Positions 17,654 to 26,673 of a stretch of 64,000 nucleotides of DNA are shown one piece after another. A program made the position numbers and the translations under genes. The stretch spans positions 2,355,149 to 2,419,148 of the forward strand of contig NZ_CP101166.1 of assembly GCF_024298885.1 (NCBI RefSeq). Direction: 5' to 3'. Position 1 is the first letter of the stretch. Every line of letters starts with the position of its first letter. This DNA comes from Haloglomus halophilum (lineage in GTDB: Archaea > Halobacteriota > Halobacteria > Halobacteriales > Haloarculaceae). Under the pieces are notes generated by a model. It saw only the letters and a list, made by a program, of their open reading frames with translations. It ran no database searches and was not told the DNA's origin.

Positions 17654-19489
17654 TCAGTCGGTGCGCACGACGCCGGTGACCTCGAAGCGGGCGCCGCCCG
17701 ACTCGCTCTCGACGACCCGGATGTTCCAGCCGTGTGCGGTGACGATCTCCCGGACGATGGCGAGGCCGAAGCCGGTCCCGCCGTCGGCGGTCGTGTGGCC
17801 CGTCTCGAACACGCGGTCGCGGCGCCCCTCGGGGATACCGGCGCCGTCGTCGGCCACGTAGAACCCCTCGCCGTTCTCGAGTGGGCCGACGCGCACCGTC
17901 AGCGCCGCTTTCTCCTCGCTCGCCACGGCGTCGTCCGGTGCGCCGTGCTCCACGGCGTCCCGCTCCCCCGGAGCGGGGCTCGTCGAACCGTGTTCGACGG
18001 CGTTGCGGAAGAGGTTCTCAAGCACCTGACGGAGCCGCTCGGGGTCGGCCTCGAACCGGAGGTCGCCGCCGATTTCGAGGTCGCACCCCTCGCCGCCGGC
18101 ATCGACCCGCGCCCAGCACTCCGAGGCGAGCGCCGCCAGCGAGACGGGCTCCGTCGCGCCGATGTCCCGGCCCTCACGGGCCAGCGTCAGGAGGTCCTCG
18201 ATCATCGCCTCCATCCGGGCCTGCTCGTCGGCGACCGCCGAGAGATGTCGGTTCTCGCCGTCGAGCTGCTCGCGGGCGACCTGGAGCTGCGCGTTCGCGG
18301 CGTTCAGCGGGTTCCGGAGGTCGTGCGAGACAGCGCTCCCGAACCGCTCCAGGCGCTCGTTCTGCCGCTCGAGCGCCCGTCGTTGCTGCTCGGCCTCGGT
18401 CACGTCGACGAGAACGAGGCGCCGGCCGTAGCGGGTCCCTCCGAGCTCGACCGGCGTGGCCGAGGGCTGGTAGTACCGGGTCCCGTCGTCGGTCGACACC
18501 GAGAGGACGGACGGCTCCGCCGCCGGGTCGCCGTCGCCGTCGCCGGCGTCAGCGGCATCGGGGTCACCGTCGCCGTCGTCGTCGGCATCCAAGTGGCCGT
18601 CTGAACTGCCATGGCCGCCGACGGGCTCGGTCTCGAGGTACTCGGCGAGCTGCGGGACGGCACTCGCCAGCGGCTGGCCGGCGCTCCCCGCCAGCGACGG
18701 GAACACCGTCGCGGCCGGCTCGTTGTGGTCCCGGACGCGGTTCGCGTCGTCGAGGACGATGACCGGGTCATCGACATCGCTCGTGAGTCGGACGGCCGCG
18801 AACCGCTCGGTGTACAGTACCAGCGTTCCGACCGCGAAGACGGCGACGCCGAGCGGCTCGTGGGTGATCTCGACGAGGAACGGCGTGGCGTAGCCGAGCA
18901 GGTCCAGCCCGATGGGCAGGCCGACGAGGAACAGGAGAATCGTCAGCGGCGTCGTGTCGGCGTCCGCCCGGCGGAAGCGGTCGAGCAACGCGAACCCGCC
19001 GAACGCCGTCAGTGCGTAGGCGAGCCCCGCCACGATCCAGTGGAGCGCCTCCGGCTCGACCGCCAGGTGTGGGAACGGCGTCGTTGTCGACACCGGCGTG
19101 ACGTACAGCCCGTGGAGGGGGTTGGTCAGCTTCACCACCGAGATGACGACGAACGCGCCGACCGCGACCAGCCGGTAGGTGCGGTCGCGGTGGAGGGTCC
19201 GGCCGGTGTACGCCGAGCAGAAGTAGAGCCACGGGCCCACCGTCGCCAGTCCCACGACCAGCCCGACGAGGTAGAAGGCCATCTTCTGCCCGTCGTCGGG
19301 GGCAAGGAGGAATCCGACGTGGCTCGCCGCCCAGCCACCGCTGAGGAACAGCAACCAGACCAGCCCTCGGCGTGTCTCCGGGTCCGTGATGCGCTGTGCG
19401 CGGGCGAGGCTGGCGAAACAGACCAGCGCGGCGGCGCCGAACGCGACCACGTACGCCAGTAGTAATGGGTCGATACCCCGGTCTAGCAC
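17654..19489 (-). CDS. Seven-helix sensor histidine kinase with PAS domain
   Basis: The 611-residue kinase has an N-terminal seven-helix membrane domain (about residues 8-225) of the type found in haloarchaeal 7TM kinases. A PAS domain follows (about 235-365: DPVIVLDDANRVRDHNEPA). Then come the HisKA dimerisation helices with the phosphorylated His in AVSHDLRNPLNAANAQL (about 390), and a HATPase domain with N box LENLFRNAVEHG, VADDGAGIPEG and TGFGLAIV. An odd Asp/Gly-rich stretch (GDGDPDAADAGDGDGDP) interrupts the PAS domain. There is no adjacent response regulator. The start at 19489 is GTG. Confidence 0.92.
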   Translation of the reverse strand: MLDRGIDPLLLAYVVAFGAAALVCFASLARAQRITDPETRRGLVWLLFLSGGWAASHVGFLLAPDDGQKMAFYLVGLVVGLATVGPWLYFCSAYTGRTLHRDRTYRLVAVGAFVVISVVKLTNPLHGLYVTPVSTTTPFPHLAVEPEALHWIVAGLAYALTAFGGFALLDRFRRADADTTPLTILLFLVGLPIGLDLLGYATPFLVEITHEPLGVAVFAVGTLVLYTERFAAVRLTSDVDDPVIVLDDANRVRDHNEPAATVFPSLAGSAGQPLASAVPQLAEYLETEPVGGHGSSDGHLDADDDGDGDPDAADAGDGDGDPAAEPSVLSVSTDDGTRYYQPSATPVELGGTRYGRRLVLVDVTEAEQQRRALERQNERLERFGSAVSHDLRNPLNAANAQLQVAREQLDGENRHLSAVADEQARMEAMIEDLLTLAREGRDIGATEPVSLAALASECWARVDAGGEGCDLEIGGDLRFEADPERLRQVLENLFRNAVEHGSTSPAPGERDAVEHGAPDDAVASEEKAALTVRVGPLENGEGFYVADDGAGIPEGRRDRVFETGHTTADGGTGFGLAIVREIVTAHGWNIRVVESESGGARFEVTGVVRTD

Positions 19490-19535
19490 TACGCCGTACT
19501 TCGAATCATCGCCGGATAAACGTGCGTTCTAGATA

Positions 19536-20078
19536 CTATGACCGGATGGCGCTCAGCAGTGCCACAGCGCCGCCGAGGAGCAGGACCAGTGCGACCGGCG
19601 ACCCGCCGCCGACCAGCCGGAAGACGACGTACGCGAGACCGCCGCCGGATGCCGCGAGCAGTCCCCCCCCGGCCGCGTGGACCCCGACCGCACGACCCGT
19701 AGCCGCCCGGCAGCCGACCTGTTCTCCCAGTCCGACGGCGTGTTCGGCGGTATCCCAGGCCACCAGCCCGGCGCCCGCGGCGACGAGCAGTGCGGCCGGT
19801 CCGGCGCCGAACGCCCCCGCCAGCAGCGTCCCCGCCAACAGCGCGAGTCCCCCGCCGCCGACGAGGTCCCGGCGCCCGTGATGGGTGCCGACGGCGAGCA
19901 GTCCGAGCCCCAGCGCGCCCGCGAGGGCTGCCGGACCCCCGGTCAGCAGCACGAGGGCCGAGACAACCCCGGGGACCAGCACGATGGCCAGCGCCGCGCG
20001 TCCCGGCCCGTCATCGAACGGCTCCGCCTCGTCGACTCCCGCCGCCCCGCGTCGGGTGTCGGCACTCACGTCGACCAC
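19536..20078 (-). CDS. Predicted membrane protein of the DUF58 cluster
   Basis: This 180-residue protein is almost entirely hydrophobic after residue 25, with about five or six membrane helices rich in Gly, Ala and Leu. No catalytic motif is visible. Its start overlaps the end of the DUF58 gene by 13 bp. Proteins of this kind (DUF7519-like) accompany DUF58/DUF4129 genes in haloarchaea, so its role is probably tied to that complex. Confidence 0.75.
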   Translation of the reverse strand: MVDVSADTRRGAAGVDEAEPFDDGPGRAALAIVLVPGVVSALVLLTGGPAALAGALGLGLLAVGTHHGRRDLVGGGGLALLAGTLLAGAFGAGPAALLVAAGAGLVAWDTAEHAVGLGEQVGCRAATGRAVGVHAAGGGLLAASGGGLAYVVFRLVGGGSPVALVLLLGGAVALLSAIRS

Positions 20079-21505
20079 CGCTGGTTGGCCCGCACGAGGG
20101 CGGTCGCGAGCGGTTCGTCCTCCCAGTCGACCACGCGGACGCCGGCGCTCCGCAGGGTCGAGAGCCGGCGGTCGCGCTCGATAGCCGCCAGCGCGTGCCC
20201 GGCCGTGTCACGTGCCGTCGGGTCCGTGCTCACGACGGTCACCCGGTGTCCGTGGGCGTCGAGCCGGCGCGCGAGGTCGACAGGTCGGTCGTCGGCCAGC
20301 GGGCTGAACAGCAGTACCTGTGCGTCCGCCGGCAGCCGGCGCTCCACCCGCCGGCGAGCGATGGTGGGGAGGAACGTCCGGTCGGGCGGGATTGGGTCGA
20401 ACGCCGGGTGCGTCCCGAGCAGTTCCCGGGCACGGGCCCGATGCTCGCCGCCCATCCCAGGGGCGAGCCAGCACGCCGTCGGCCCCCACGCCGCGATGCC
20501 GGCCCGGTCCCCGGCGTCCAGCAGCGAGGTGAACGCCGTCCCCGCCGCCGTCACGCTCCGTTCGAGTGCCGTCGGTGCGCTCGGTGCCGGCGCGCAGTAG
20601 GCCGTCTCGCGCGTGTCGAGCAGGCAGACGACGGTCGCGGCCCGCTCCTCGCGGAACTGTCGGGTGGCGAACTCGCCGGTCCGGGCGACCCGGGCCCAGT
20701 CGACGCGCGAGAGCGGGTCGCCCGGGCGATAGCTCCTGACGGAGTGGAACTCCGCGCCCGCGCCGCCGGAATCGGTCGTGACGCGACCGGAGAACCCGGT
20801 CGTCTGCGGCCGGAGCGGGACGGCCTGGCCCTCGCCGAGGCGCGGGGCGCACGCGAGTCGGTCCGTCGTGGTCGTCGAAGCCTCGTCACCCGTCCCGGTG
20901 GTCGTTCCTTCCTCCGTCTCCTTCGCCGTCTCTCCTCCCGTCCTCTCCCCCGCTGACTCCGGGGCCGCGGCGGGCACCGCCAGCTCCCGCTCGACGGCAC
21001 CGGTGAACCCCCGCAGCAGGACCGTCGCCGGGCCGAAGCGGTGGTGTCCACGGCTCGCCCGGACCACGTAGGTGAACGTCGCGCGCTTGCCCGGGCGGAG
21101 CGCGGTGGCGTGCCGGGGTGACCCCTCGGCGACCGTCAGCGCGCCGGGAACGCCGTCGACGACCCGCACGTCGGGGAGCAACGCGTCGCCGGTGTTCGCG
21201 ACGGTGACGGTCACCCGGACGGACTCGCTGGGTTCGGCCCGTTCCCGCTCGACCTCGCGCTCGACGGCGACCGACGAGGCCGGCGGCCCGGCGGTGCGCG
21301 CGGCCGCGCCGAACAGGACGCCGGCCGCGCCGGCCAGCGCCAGCGCCGGCCGCGACAGCAGCACGCCCAGCGCACCCGCCAGCAGGGCGAACGCGGTCAC
21401 CCCCCGCCACCGCCGGGTCGTCCGGTCGATGGCGTCTCCGGGGCTCGCCCGCCGGTCGGGTGCGCCCGGGTCGCCGAGATGCGGGTCCGGGACCGGACTA
21501 CTCAT
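20066..21505 (-). CDS. DUF58 domain-containing protein
   Basis: This 479-residue protein has two N-terminal membrane helices (about 30-70), a beta-rich external segment with VTVTVANTGDALLPDVRVVDGVPG (about 85-170), a long Glu/Thr/Gly linker (about 175-215) and a C-terminal DUF58 region. The DUF58 hallmark is EFHSVRSYRPGDPLSRVDW, followed by a vWA-like fold starting ATVVCLLDT. DUF58 proteins usually act with MoxR AAA ATPases. I set the start at ATG 21505, which overlaps the upstream gene by 8 bp. Confidence 0.9.
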   Translation of the reverse strand: MSSPVPDPHLGDPGAPDRRASPGDAIDRTTRRWRGVTAFALLAGALGVLLSRPALALAGAAGVLFGAAARTAGPPASSVAVEREVERERAEPSESVRVTVTVANTGDALLPDVRVVDGVPGALTVAEGSPRHATALRPGKRATFTYVVRASRGHHRFGPATVLLRGFTGAVERELAVPAAAPESAGERTGGETAKETEEGTTTGTGDEASTTTTDRLACAPRLGEGQAVPLRPQTTGFSGRVTTDSGGAGAEFHSVRSYRPGDPLSRVDWARVARTGEFATRQFREERAATVVCLLDTRETAYCAPAPSAPTALERSVTAAGTAFTSLLDAGDRAGIAAWGPTACWLAPGMGGEHRARARELLGTHPAFDPIPPDRTFLPTIARRRVERRLPADAQVLLFSPLADDRPVDLARRLDAHGHRVTVVSTDPTARDTAGHALAAIERDRRLSTLRSAGVRVVDWEDEPLATALVRANQRWST

Positions 21506-22175
21506 CCTCGACACCTCCGTCGGCCGCTGCGGAATCGACGCCCTCCGGCGGGCTGGCAGCGTCACGCCCCGTATCCGAACCGTGTGTGCCGATACCGGGC
21601 GGCGGTACCTCGCGCTCGGCGTGGGCCGCGATGGCTGTCACGGCGCGCCGGGCCCGCTGGGTGAAGGCGAGGTCCGACCCGAAGGCATCGCGCAGGCGCG
21701 CGCCGAACGACAGTTCCCGGTCGGCGGCGGGGACGAAGAAGCTCGCCGCCCGCTCGTCGGCGGTCCACGTCCCCGAGCGGAGGTGTCGACGGGCACCGTC
21801 CTCGTCCAGCCCACGGGCGACCAGTACGTCGACGGCGAGCCCCTCCAGTCGCTCGCGGATGGCCGCCCGCTCCTCGTCGCGCCGCTTGACGCGCAGGTCG
21901 GGCAGGTCGGCCAGGCGGTCGTCGAACTCGTCGCCCGGGACGGACGCACGGAACCGTCGTTCGACCTCGGCCGGTTCGGCCGCGCGCCCTCCGCCGACGA
22001 GGCGGGCACTGACCGCGAGACCGCCCTGTAGCAGCGCCAGCGATGCCAGTACCGTCACGACCACGCGGTCGGTCCGGAGGCCGACCAGCGACGCGAGCCC
22101 CGGCTCCACCAGCACCGCGACTCCGGCGAGGACCGCGGCAGCGCCCACGACCGACAGATAGCCGCGCACGTTCAT
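21498..22175 (-). CDS. Predicted two-helix membrane protein of the DUF58 cluster
   Basis: A 225-residue protein with two N-terminal membrane helices (about 6-28 and 36-58), then a cytoplasmic helical domain with RRFRASVPGDEFDDRLADLP and a tail rich in Gly, Asp and Ser. It resembles the DUF7269 proteins found between DUF4129 and DUF58 genes in haloarchaea. It overlaps both neighbours (8 bp with the DUF58 gene, 4 bp with the DUF4129 gene), so the four genes form one tightly coupled operon. Confidence 0.75.
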   Translation of the reverse strand: MNVRGYLSVVGAAAVLAGVAVLVEPGLASLVGLRTDRVVVTVLASLALLQGGLAVSARLVGGGRAAEPAEVERRFRASVPGDEFDDRLADLPDLRVKRRDEERAAIRERLEGLAVDVLVARGLDEDGARRHLRSGTWTADERAASFFVPAADRELSFGARLRDAFGSDLAFTQRARRAVTAIAAHAEREVPPPGIGTHGSDTGRDAASPPEGVDSAAADGGVEDE

Positions 22176-23257
22176 CCTCCGTCCCTCGTGCCCGCGTCAC
22201 CGGGCGTCCGGTCACCGGGCGTCCGGTCGTCGGCGTCCGTCGGCGCGTCAGCCGCCGGGTGCTCCCCGGACGGCGCCTGCTGGCCGGCCGCCGCCTGCTC
22301 GTCGGTCGCAACCTGCTGGCCGGCCGCCGCCTGTTCGGCCGGCAGTCCATCGCCGTACGTGCGCTCGATGCGGCGGAGTGCGGCCGTTGCGCGCTCGGCG
22401 CGCTCCGCGGTCGCGGGCGCGTCGCCGTAGCGGACCGCCTCGAAGAGCCGGGTCAACTCGGCCACGTCGTCCCGGTCCATCCCGGCGTCGACGGCGGCGT
22501 CGGCGAACTCCGCGGGCGTGCTCGCGTCGGGCCGCTCGACGTCGAGGTGGGCCGTCATCTCGTGCCAGGAGCGGTAGACCGCGTTCTCGAGGTCGTCGGC
22601 CGCGTCGAGGCGGTCGGCGGCACGGCCGGCCGCGTCCGCGACCGCCGCCACGTCCGACTCGGACGGTGGCTCGGGCGTGTCGGGCGTCCGGAGGTCGACC
22701 CGCTGGTCGCCGCTCGCCCGGACGATGACCGCGACGGCTCCGAGGAGGACGAGCCCGAGTGCCGCCAGCAGCGCCGTCGGCGGGTCGACGGCCTGCGAGA
22801 CCGTGTCGGCGGCGCTTCCACCTCCACCCGCCGGGAACGACGGCTCCCCCGACTTCGGGCCGGAGCCGGCGCCCAGCTCTGAGGGACGCAGCAGCGACAG
22901 GAGCCCGTAGAGTACCAGTGCGACGACGACGCCGACGGTGGCGGCGGTGACCAGCTGTCGGGCGCCGTACTCCCGGTAGAGCTCGTAGGTGCCGTATATC
23001 CCGACGAGCAGGACGACGACACTCAGGAGCGTGCGGGCCCAGTTCGGCAGGAACCCCTCGGGCGGGTCGAGCTGCTCGAGGCCGCCACCGAGGCTGAACC
23101 TCGGCTCCGAGTCGACGCCGGTTCCGTCCCCCGCGCCGGCACCGGCACCGGCACCGTCGCCGGCCGCCGTGTCCAGCGTGGCGGCGACGCCCCCCAGCGC
23201 CAGCACGGCCAGGAGCGCCAGCAGTCCGCTCGCGACCTGCTCGCGGTTCACGGCCAC
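22172..23257 (-). CDS. DUF4129 domain-containing membrane protein
   Basis: The 361-residue product has a likely N-terminal signal or anchor helix (about 8-28), a Gly/Ala-rich linker, two central helices (about 75-120), another helix (about 155-178) and a cytoplasmic DUF4129 domain (about 210-300: ENAVYRSWHEMTAHLDV, TPAEFADAAVDAGMD, ELTRLFEAVRYGD). The last 60 residues are a low-complexity repeat (AAAGQQVATDEQAAAGQQAP). DUF4129 often sits beside transglutaminase-like or DUF58 genes, but no transglutaminase or MoxR gene is present here. It is the first gene of the cluster. Confidence 0.88.
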   Translation of the reverse strand: MAVNREQVASGLLALLAVLALGGVAATLDTAAGDGAGAGAGAGDGTGVDSEPRFSLGGGLEQLDPPEGFLPNWARTLLSVVVLLVGIYGTYELYREYGARQLVTAATVGVVVALVLYGLLSLLRPSELGAGSGPKSGEPSFPAGGGGSAADTVSQAVDPPTALLAALGLVLLGAVAVIVRASGDQRVDLRTPDTPEPPSESDVAAVADAAGRAADRLDAADDLENAVYRSWHEMTAHLDVERPDASTPAEFADAAVDAGMDRDDVAELTRLFEAVRYGDAPATAERAERATAALRRIERTYGDGLPAEQAAAGQQVATDEQAAAGQQAPSGEHPAADAPTDADDRTPGDRTPGDAGTRDGG

Positions 23258-23321
23258 CGGTAGTCCACCGCGGCGTTTAGACGTTCGGGCGGCCGCCTCG
23301 GATGGGGCGCGTGGGGGCGGC

Positions 23322-23963
23322 TCAGCTTTTGCTCTGCCCGGCGCCCCGGCGCTCCAGCCACTCCGTCACCCGGTCGACGAGCGACTCGAACCACGCGCTC
23401 CCGAACAGCGCCACGACGAGCGCGCCGAGGGTGTCGAAGACGAGGTCGACGAGGCTGTCCCCGAGCCCGTACTGGATGAGGACGGGGTCGAACCCGAGTG
23501 CCTCGGCCAGTTCACGAGCGCCGAACTCCAGCACCTCCCAGAGGACGCCCGCGGCGAGCGTGAACAGGACGACGAACACGGTGAGGAAGCGCGGCGGGAC
23601 GTGGACGGCGTCGGAGTGCCGGTCGAGCGCCCGGACCGTCGTGTAGCCGACGCCGGCCACCAGCATCGCCGACAGTGTGTGCGTGACGTGGTCGTACCAC
23701 CAGACATCGTCGTAGAGACCGAGCATCCCGAGGCTGTGGAGGAACAGGGCGAGCGTCAGAGCCAGCACCAGCCACGAATCCAGATGGAGGTCGAGGTCGC
23801 GAGCCAGCAGGGCCGGCAGGAACGTGGCTCCCAGCGAGAGCGCCGCGTTGACGACGACGCTCAGATTCCGCGTGACCAGGCCGGCGAGCAGCACACCCGC
23901 GATGGCTCCCTGCAGGAGGCGACTGGTCTGTCGGGTGTTCGGAAGGAGTGTCCTGCGACGCAC
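23322..23963 (-). CDS. DUF2238-like membrane protein
   Basis: A 213-residue protein with about six membrane helices. Characteristic elements are WWYDHVTHTLSAMLVAGVGY in the middle, GVLWEVLEFGARE, and GDSLVDLVFDTLGALVVALFG near the C-terminus. These charged residues in helices are conserved in the DUF2238/YjdF family, whose function is unknown. The start is GTG at 23963, with a TAGTTAAG box about 26 bp upstream on the minus strand, which favours a leaderless mRNA. Confidence 0.8.
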   Translation of the reverse strand: MRRRTLLPNTRQTSRLLQGAIAGVLLAGLVTRNLSVVVNAALSLGATFLPALLARDLDLHLDSWLVLALTLALFLHSLGMLGLYDDVWWYDHVTHTLSAMLVAGVGYTTVRALDRHSDAVHVPPRFLTVFVVLFTLAAGVLWEVLEFGARELAEALGFDPVLIQYGLGDSLVDLVFDTLGALVVALFGSAWFESLVDRVTEWLERRGAGQSKS

Positions 23964-24061
23964 GCCGAGCAGTTGCCACGGCGAGGACTTAACTACCGGG
24001 CGAGTGGCGTGTGTCGTCCCCCCACGATACGCGTATATTGCCGCGTCACGAACGACCGGTG
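23964..24061. promoter_or_regulatory. Divergent promoter region
   Basis: Two divergent genes share this 98-bp spacer. On the minus strand TAGTTAAG (about 23987-23994) precedes the DUF2238-like gene. On the plus strand GTATATT (24033-24039) lies about 26 bp before the ATG pair at 24062-24067. Both predict transcripts that start at or next to the start codon. Confidence 0.55.
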
Positions 24062-24679
24062 ATGATGGCCACCACGCACGTGCTGGTCGCGGCCGGGGTC
24101 GCGAGCCTGACGGCCCTCGCCGCCCCCGAGCACGCCCCCGCAGCGGTCGCCGCCGCGGGCCTGGGCGGCCTGTTCCCCGACCTCGACATCTACGCCGGTC
24201 ACCGGCGAACCCTCCACTTCCCGGTGTACGCGACCGGGGCGGCGCTCGCCGCGCTGGCGCTGGCCGTCACGTCCACCTCGGCCGTGACGGTGGCGGTCGC
24301 CGCGTTCCTCATCGGGGCCGCCCTCCACGCCGCGCTGGACGCCCTCGGCGGCGGCCTCGAACTCCGGCCCTGGGAGGGGCGCTCCGAGCGGGCCGTCTAC
24401 AGCCACTACCACGGCCGATGGCTGGCGCCGCGGCGCTGGATCCGCTACGACGGCGCCCCCGAGGACCTCCTCCTGGCGTCCGTGGCCGCTGTCCCGACGG
24501 TCCTGCTGGTCGACGGCGCACTCCCGGCCGTCGCCGCGATACTGGGCGTATCGACGGTCTACGTCGCGCTCCGGCGGCGGCTGGCCGCGCTGTGGGCCCG
24601 CCTCGCCGAGCACCTCGTCCCGCGGCTCCCGCCGACCCTCCAGCACCGCGTCCCGGAGCGGTTCGTCGACGCGGACTGA
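24062..24679 (+). CDS. Membrane-bound metal-dependent hydrolase-like protein (YdjM family)
   Basis: A 205-residue membrane protein similar to the YdjM/LrpA-like family often named metal-dependent hydrolase. Conserved features are the early TTHVLVAAGVA, GLFPDLDIYAGHRRTLHF, GAALHAALDALGGGLELRPW and a C-terminal SERAVYSHYHGRW; the His and Asp residues are the presumed metal ligands. Four hydrophobic segments are present. The start at ATG 24062 agrees with the TATA box 26 bp upstream. The enzymatic activity of this family is unproven. Confidence 0.8.
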   Translation: MMATTHVLVAAGVASLTALAAPEHAPAAVAAAGLGGLFPDLDIYAGHRRTLHFPVYATGAALAALALAVTSTSAVTVAVAAFLIGAALHAALDALGGGLELRPWEGRSERAVYSHYHGRWLAPRRWIRYDGAPEDLLLASVAAVPTVLLVDGALPAVAAILGVSTVYVALRRRLAALWARLAEHLVPRLPPTLQHRVPERFVDAD

Positions 24680-24750
24680 CCGCTGTTTCCACGTGAGGAC
24701 GGCCCTCCCGCCACCCCGATTTATGCCGCCGCCCGTCGAAGCCAGCGAGC

Positions 24751-25665
24751 ATGCAGTACGAGCGCGAGGACGCCGATTTCGAGTCCGAGGGCGAGCTGTG
24801 CGCCGCGTGGCTCTACCGACCGGAGACACCGGCGATGGCCGACGGCGAGGACCCGCCGGTCGTGGTGATGGCCCACGGCTTCGCCGGCACGCGGGAGATG
24901 GCCCTGCCGCAGTTCGCGGAGACGTTCGCCGAGCGCGGGTTCGCGGTGCTGCTGTTCGACTACCGCTCGTTCGGCGACAGCGCCGGCGAGCCCCGCAATC
25001 TCGTCTCCCCGGACCGCCACGTCGCCGACTGGCGGGCCGCCGTCGACCACGCCCGTTCGCTCGACGGGGTGGACCCCGACCGGGTGGCGGTGTGGGGCTC
25101 GTCGTTCTCCGGCGGCCACGCGCTCGTGACGGCCGCCCGGGAGAACGTCGCCGCCTACGTCGGACAGGTGCCGTTCCTCGACGGGATGCGGACGCTCCCG
25201 TACCTCGTCGAGCAGAACGGGCTCTCGTTCGGCATCGACGCCACCGTCGCCGCGCTCGACGACTTCGCGCACAAGTACACCTTCCGAGAGCCGCGCTACA
25301 TCCCCGTCGTCGGACAGCCGGGCGAGCTGGCCGCGCTCAGCACGCCCGGCTCCGAGGCGGGCTACCGCGAGATGGTCCCCGACGACCTGCGCGAGGAGGA
25401 GTGGAACCGCTGTGCCGCGCGCATCCTGCTGACCGTGGCGACCTACCGACCGCTCGAACACGCCGGCCGGGTGGACTGCCCGGCACTCCTCGTCGAGGCC
25501 CGAGAGGACCAGCTCGTCCCCGGGAGCGCCGTCGACGCCACGGTCCAGCGGCTGGACGATGTCGAGCGCGTCCGCATCGACGGCGACCACTTCGACCCCT
25601 ACACGGACGCCTTCGAGCGGGTCGTCGAGCGCGAGGCGGCGTTCCTCGAACGAACCCTCGCCTGA
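24751..25665 (+). CDS. Alpha/beta hydrolase
   Basis: A 304-residue alpha/beta-hydrolase of the dienelactone hydrolase/X-Pro peptidase-like group. The nucleophile elbow is GSSFSGG (Ser at about residue 115), the oxyanion region is VVVMAHGFAGTRE, the acidic residue is probably in LLVEAREDQLVP, and the His in IDGDHFDPY completes the triad. The middle segment (about 145-225) is a helical lid. The natural ester or amide substrate is unknown. A TTTATG box about 30 bp upstream fits a nearly leaderless promoter. Confidence 0.88.
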   Translation: MQYEREDADFESEGELCAAWLYRPETPAMADGEDPPVVVMAHGFAGTREMALPQFAETFAERGFAVLLFDYRSFGDSAGEPRNLVSPDRHVADWRAAVDHARSLDGVDPDRVAVWGSSFSGGHALVTAARENVAAYVGQVPFLDGMRTLPYLVEQNGLSFGIDATVAALDDFAHKYTFREPRYIPVVGQPGELAALSTPGSEAGYREMVPDDLREEEWNRCAARILLTVATYRPLEHAGRVDCPALLVEAREDQLVPGSAVDATVQRLDDVERVRIDGDHFDPYTDAFERVVEREAAFLERTLA

Positions 25666-25707
25666 CCCACCCCCCGGTCGGTCCCGTGCTTCCGGTCGGA
25701 TTCCAGC

Positions 25708-26082
25708 CTAGAACTCCTCCTCACCCCCTTCCTCGAACCCTCCCTCTTCTTCGAAGCCGCCTTCCTCCTCGAACTCACCCTCCTCCTCGTCGCCGCCGAG
25801 CGCGCTGGCGATGGTGCCGAGGATGCCCTCGTCCTCCGCTTCCTCACCCTCCTCGTACTCCTCTTCGAACTCCTCCTCGAACTCGTCGTCATCGTCGTGG
25901 TCCGAGTGGTGGTGGCGGTGGCGGTGGTGCCCGCCGTGGCTCTCGGTCAGTGCCTCCAGCTCACCGGGGTCGAGCCAGACGCCGCCACAGCTCGGACAGT
26001 AGTCGATCGTCACGCCGTGTTCGTCGCGCTGTGCCATCGATTCCCCACAGGACAGACAGGATAACCCCTGGCGTGTCGTCAT
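25708..26082 (-). CDS. TFIIB-type zinc-ribbon protein with acidic tail
   Basis: The first 45 residues (of 124) are a zf-TFIIB zinc ribbon: CLSCGESM, then CPSCGGVWLDPGELEAL. A His-rich stretch follows (HGGHHRHRHHHSDHDD), then an almost continuous Glu/Gly tail with near-repeats of EEEGGFEEEGGF. The ribbon suggests nucleic-acid or protein binding, and the His cluster could bind metal. The tail is probably disordered and variable between strains. Function unknown. Confidence 0.82.
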   Translation of the reverse strand: MTTRQGLSCLSCGESMAQRDEHGVTIDYCPSCGGVWLDPGELEALTESHGGHHRHRHHHSDHDDDDEFEEEFEEEYEEGEEAEDEGILGTIASALGGDEEEGEFEEEGGFEEEGGFEEGGEEEF

Positions 26083-26212
26083 GACCGAGCGATATTCCGC
26101 ATTCCTGTTAAATGTTGACGCTGAGCAGGGCTGGACCTCACACTCGGGCGCGTCGGGGGCAGCGGTGCGGGGGGTCCGGCTTCAGTCGAAGCGGGGGGCG
26201 GTCGCTACGCGC

Positions 26213-26530
26213 TCACCCCGGCTGGTGTCCGTGGCCCAGCGCCACCGTCGTAGCGTGAAGCGCCAGCAGTGCCGGGAGGGTTCCGACGGTAGCAATCGGT
26301 TCCGCCGACAGGACCGCGGCGTGGGCCGCGACCGGGTCCGGGAGCGCCCCCGCGGTGTGGAGCAGTGCGGCCGGGTAGAGGACCGGCAGGACGACGGCGA
26401 CCCAGAAGGCGACGCGACGGAGGGACGCGGCCACGAGATCGGCGCCGGCGCGTAGTTCAGCCGCGACGCGACGGAGTACCGGCCGGCGGGCGACCGGGTC
26501 CGGGACGGAGGTGGAGGGCGTATCGGACAT
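26213..26530 (-). CDS. Small hypothetical membrane protein
   Basis: A 105-residue protein starting MSDTPSTSVPDP, with a basic stretch (RRPVLRRVAAELR) and then two hydrophobic helices (about 45-68 and 78-98), ending TTVALGHGHQPG. I prefer the ATG at 26530 because the longer frame adds a sequence without halophile character. No known domain. It lies alone between two other minus-strand genes. Confidence 0.6.
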   Translation of the reverse strand: MSDTPSTSVPDPVARRPVLRRVAAELRAGADLVAASLRRVAFWVAVVLPVLYPAALLHTAGALPDPVAAHAAVLSAEPIATVGTLPALLALHATTVALGHGHQPG

Positions 26531-26673
26531 GGTCGACCGTGTGGACGGCTCCACCATCAACCACCCGTAGGGACAAACGTCCGCTTGAGCCATCCGGGTG
26601 TCCGGCCTGCAGGCCATCGAGGGCCCGGCAGCTGGCTGGCCATCGACCCGGCGCGGGGCGAGTCAGCCCGGAC

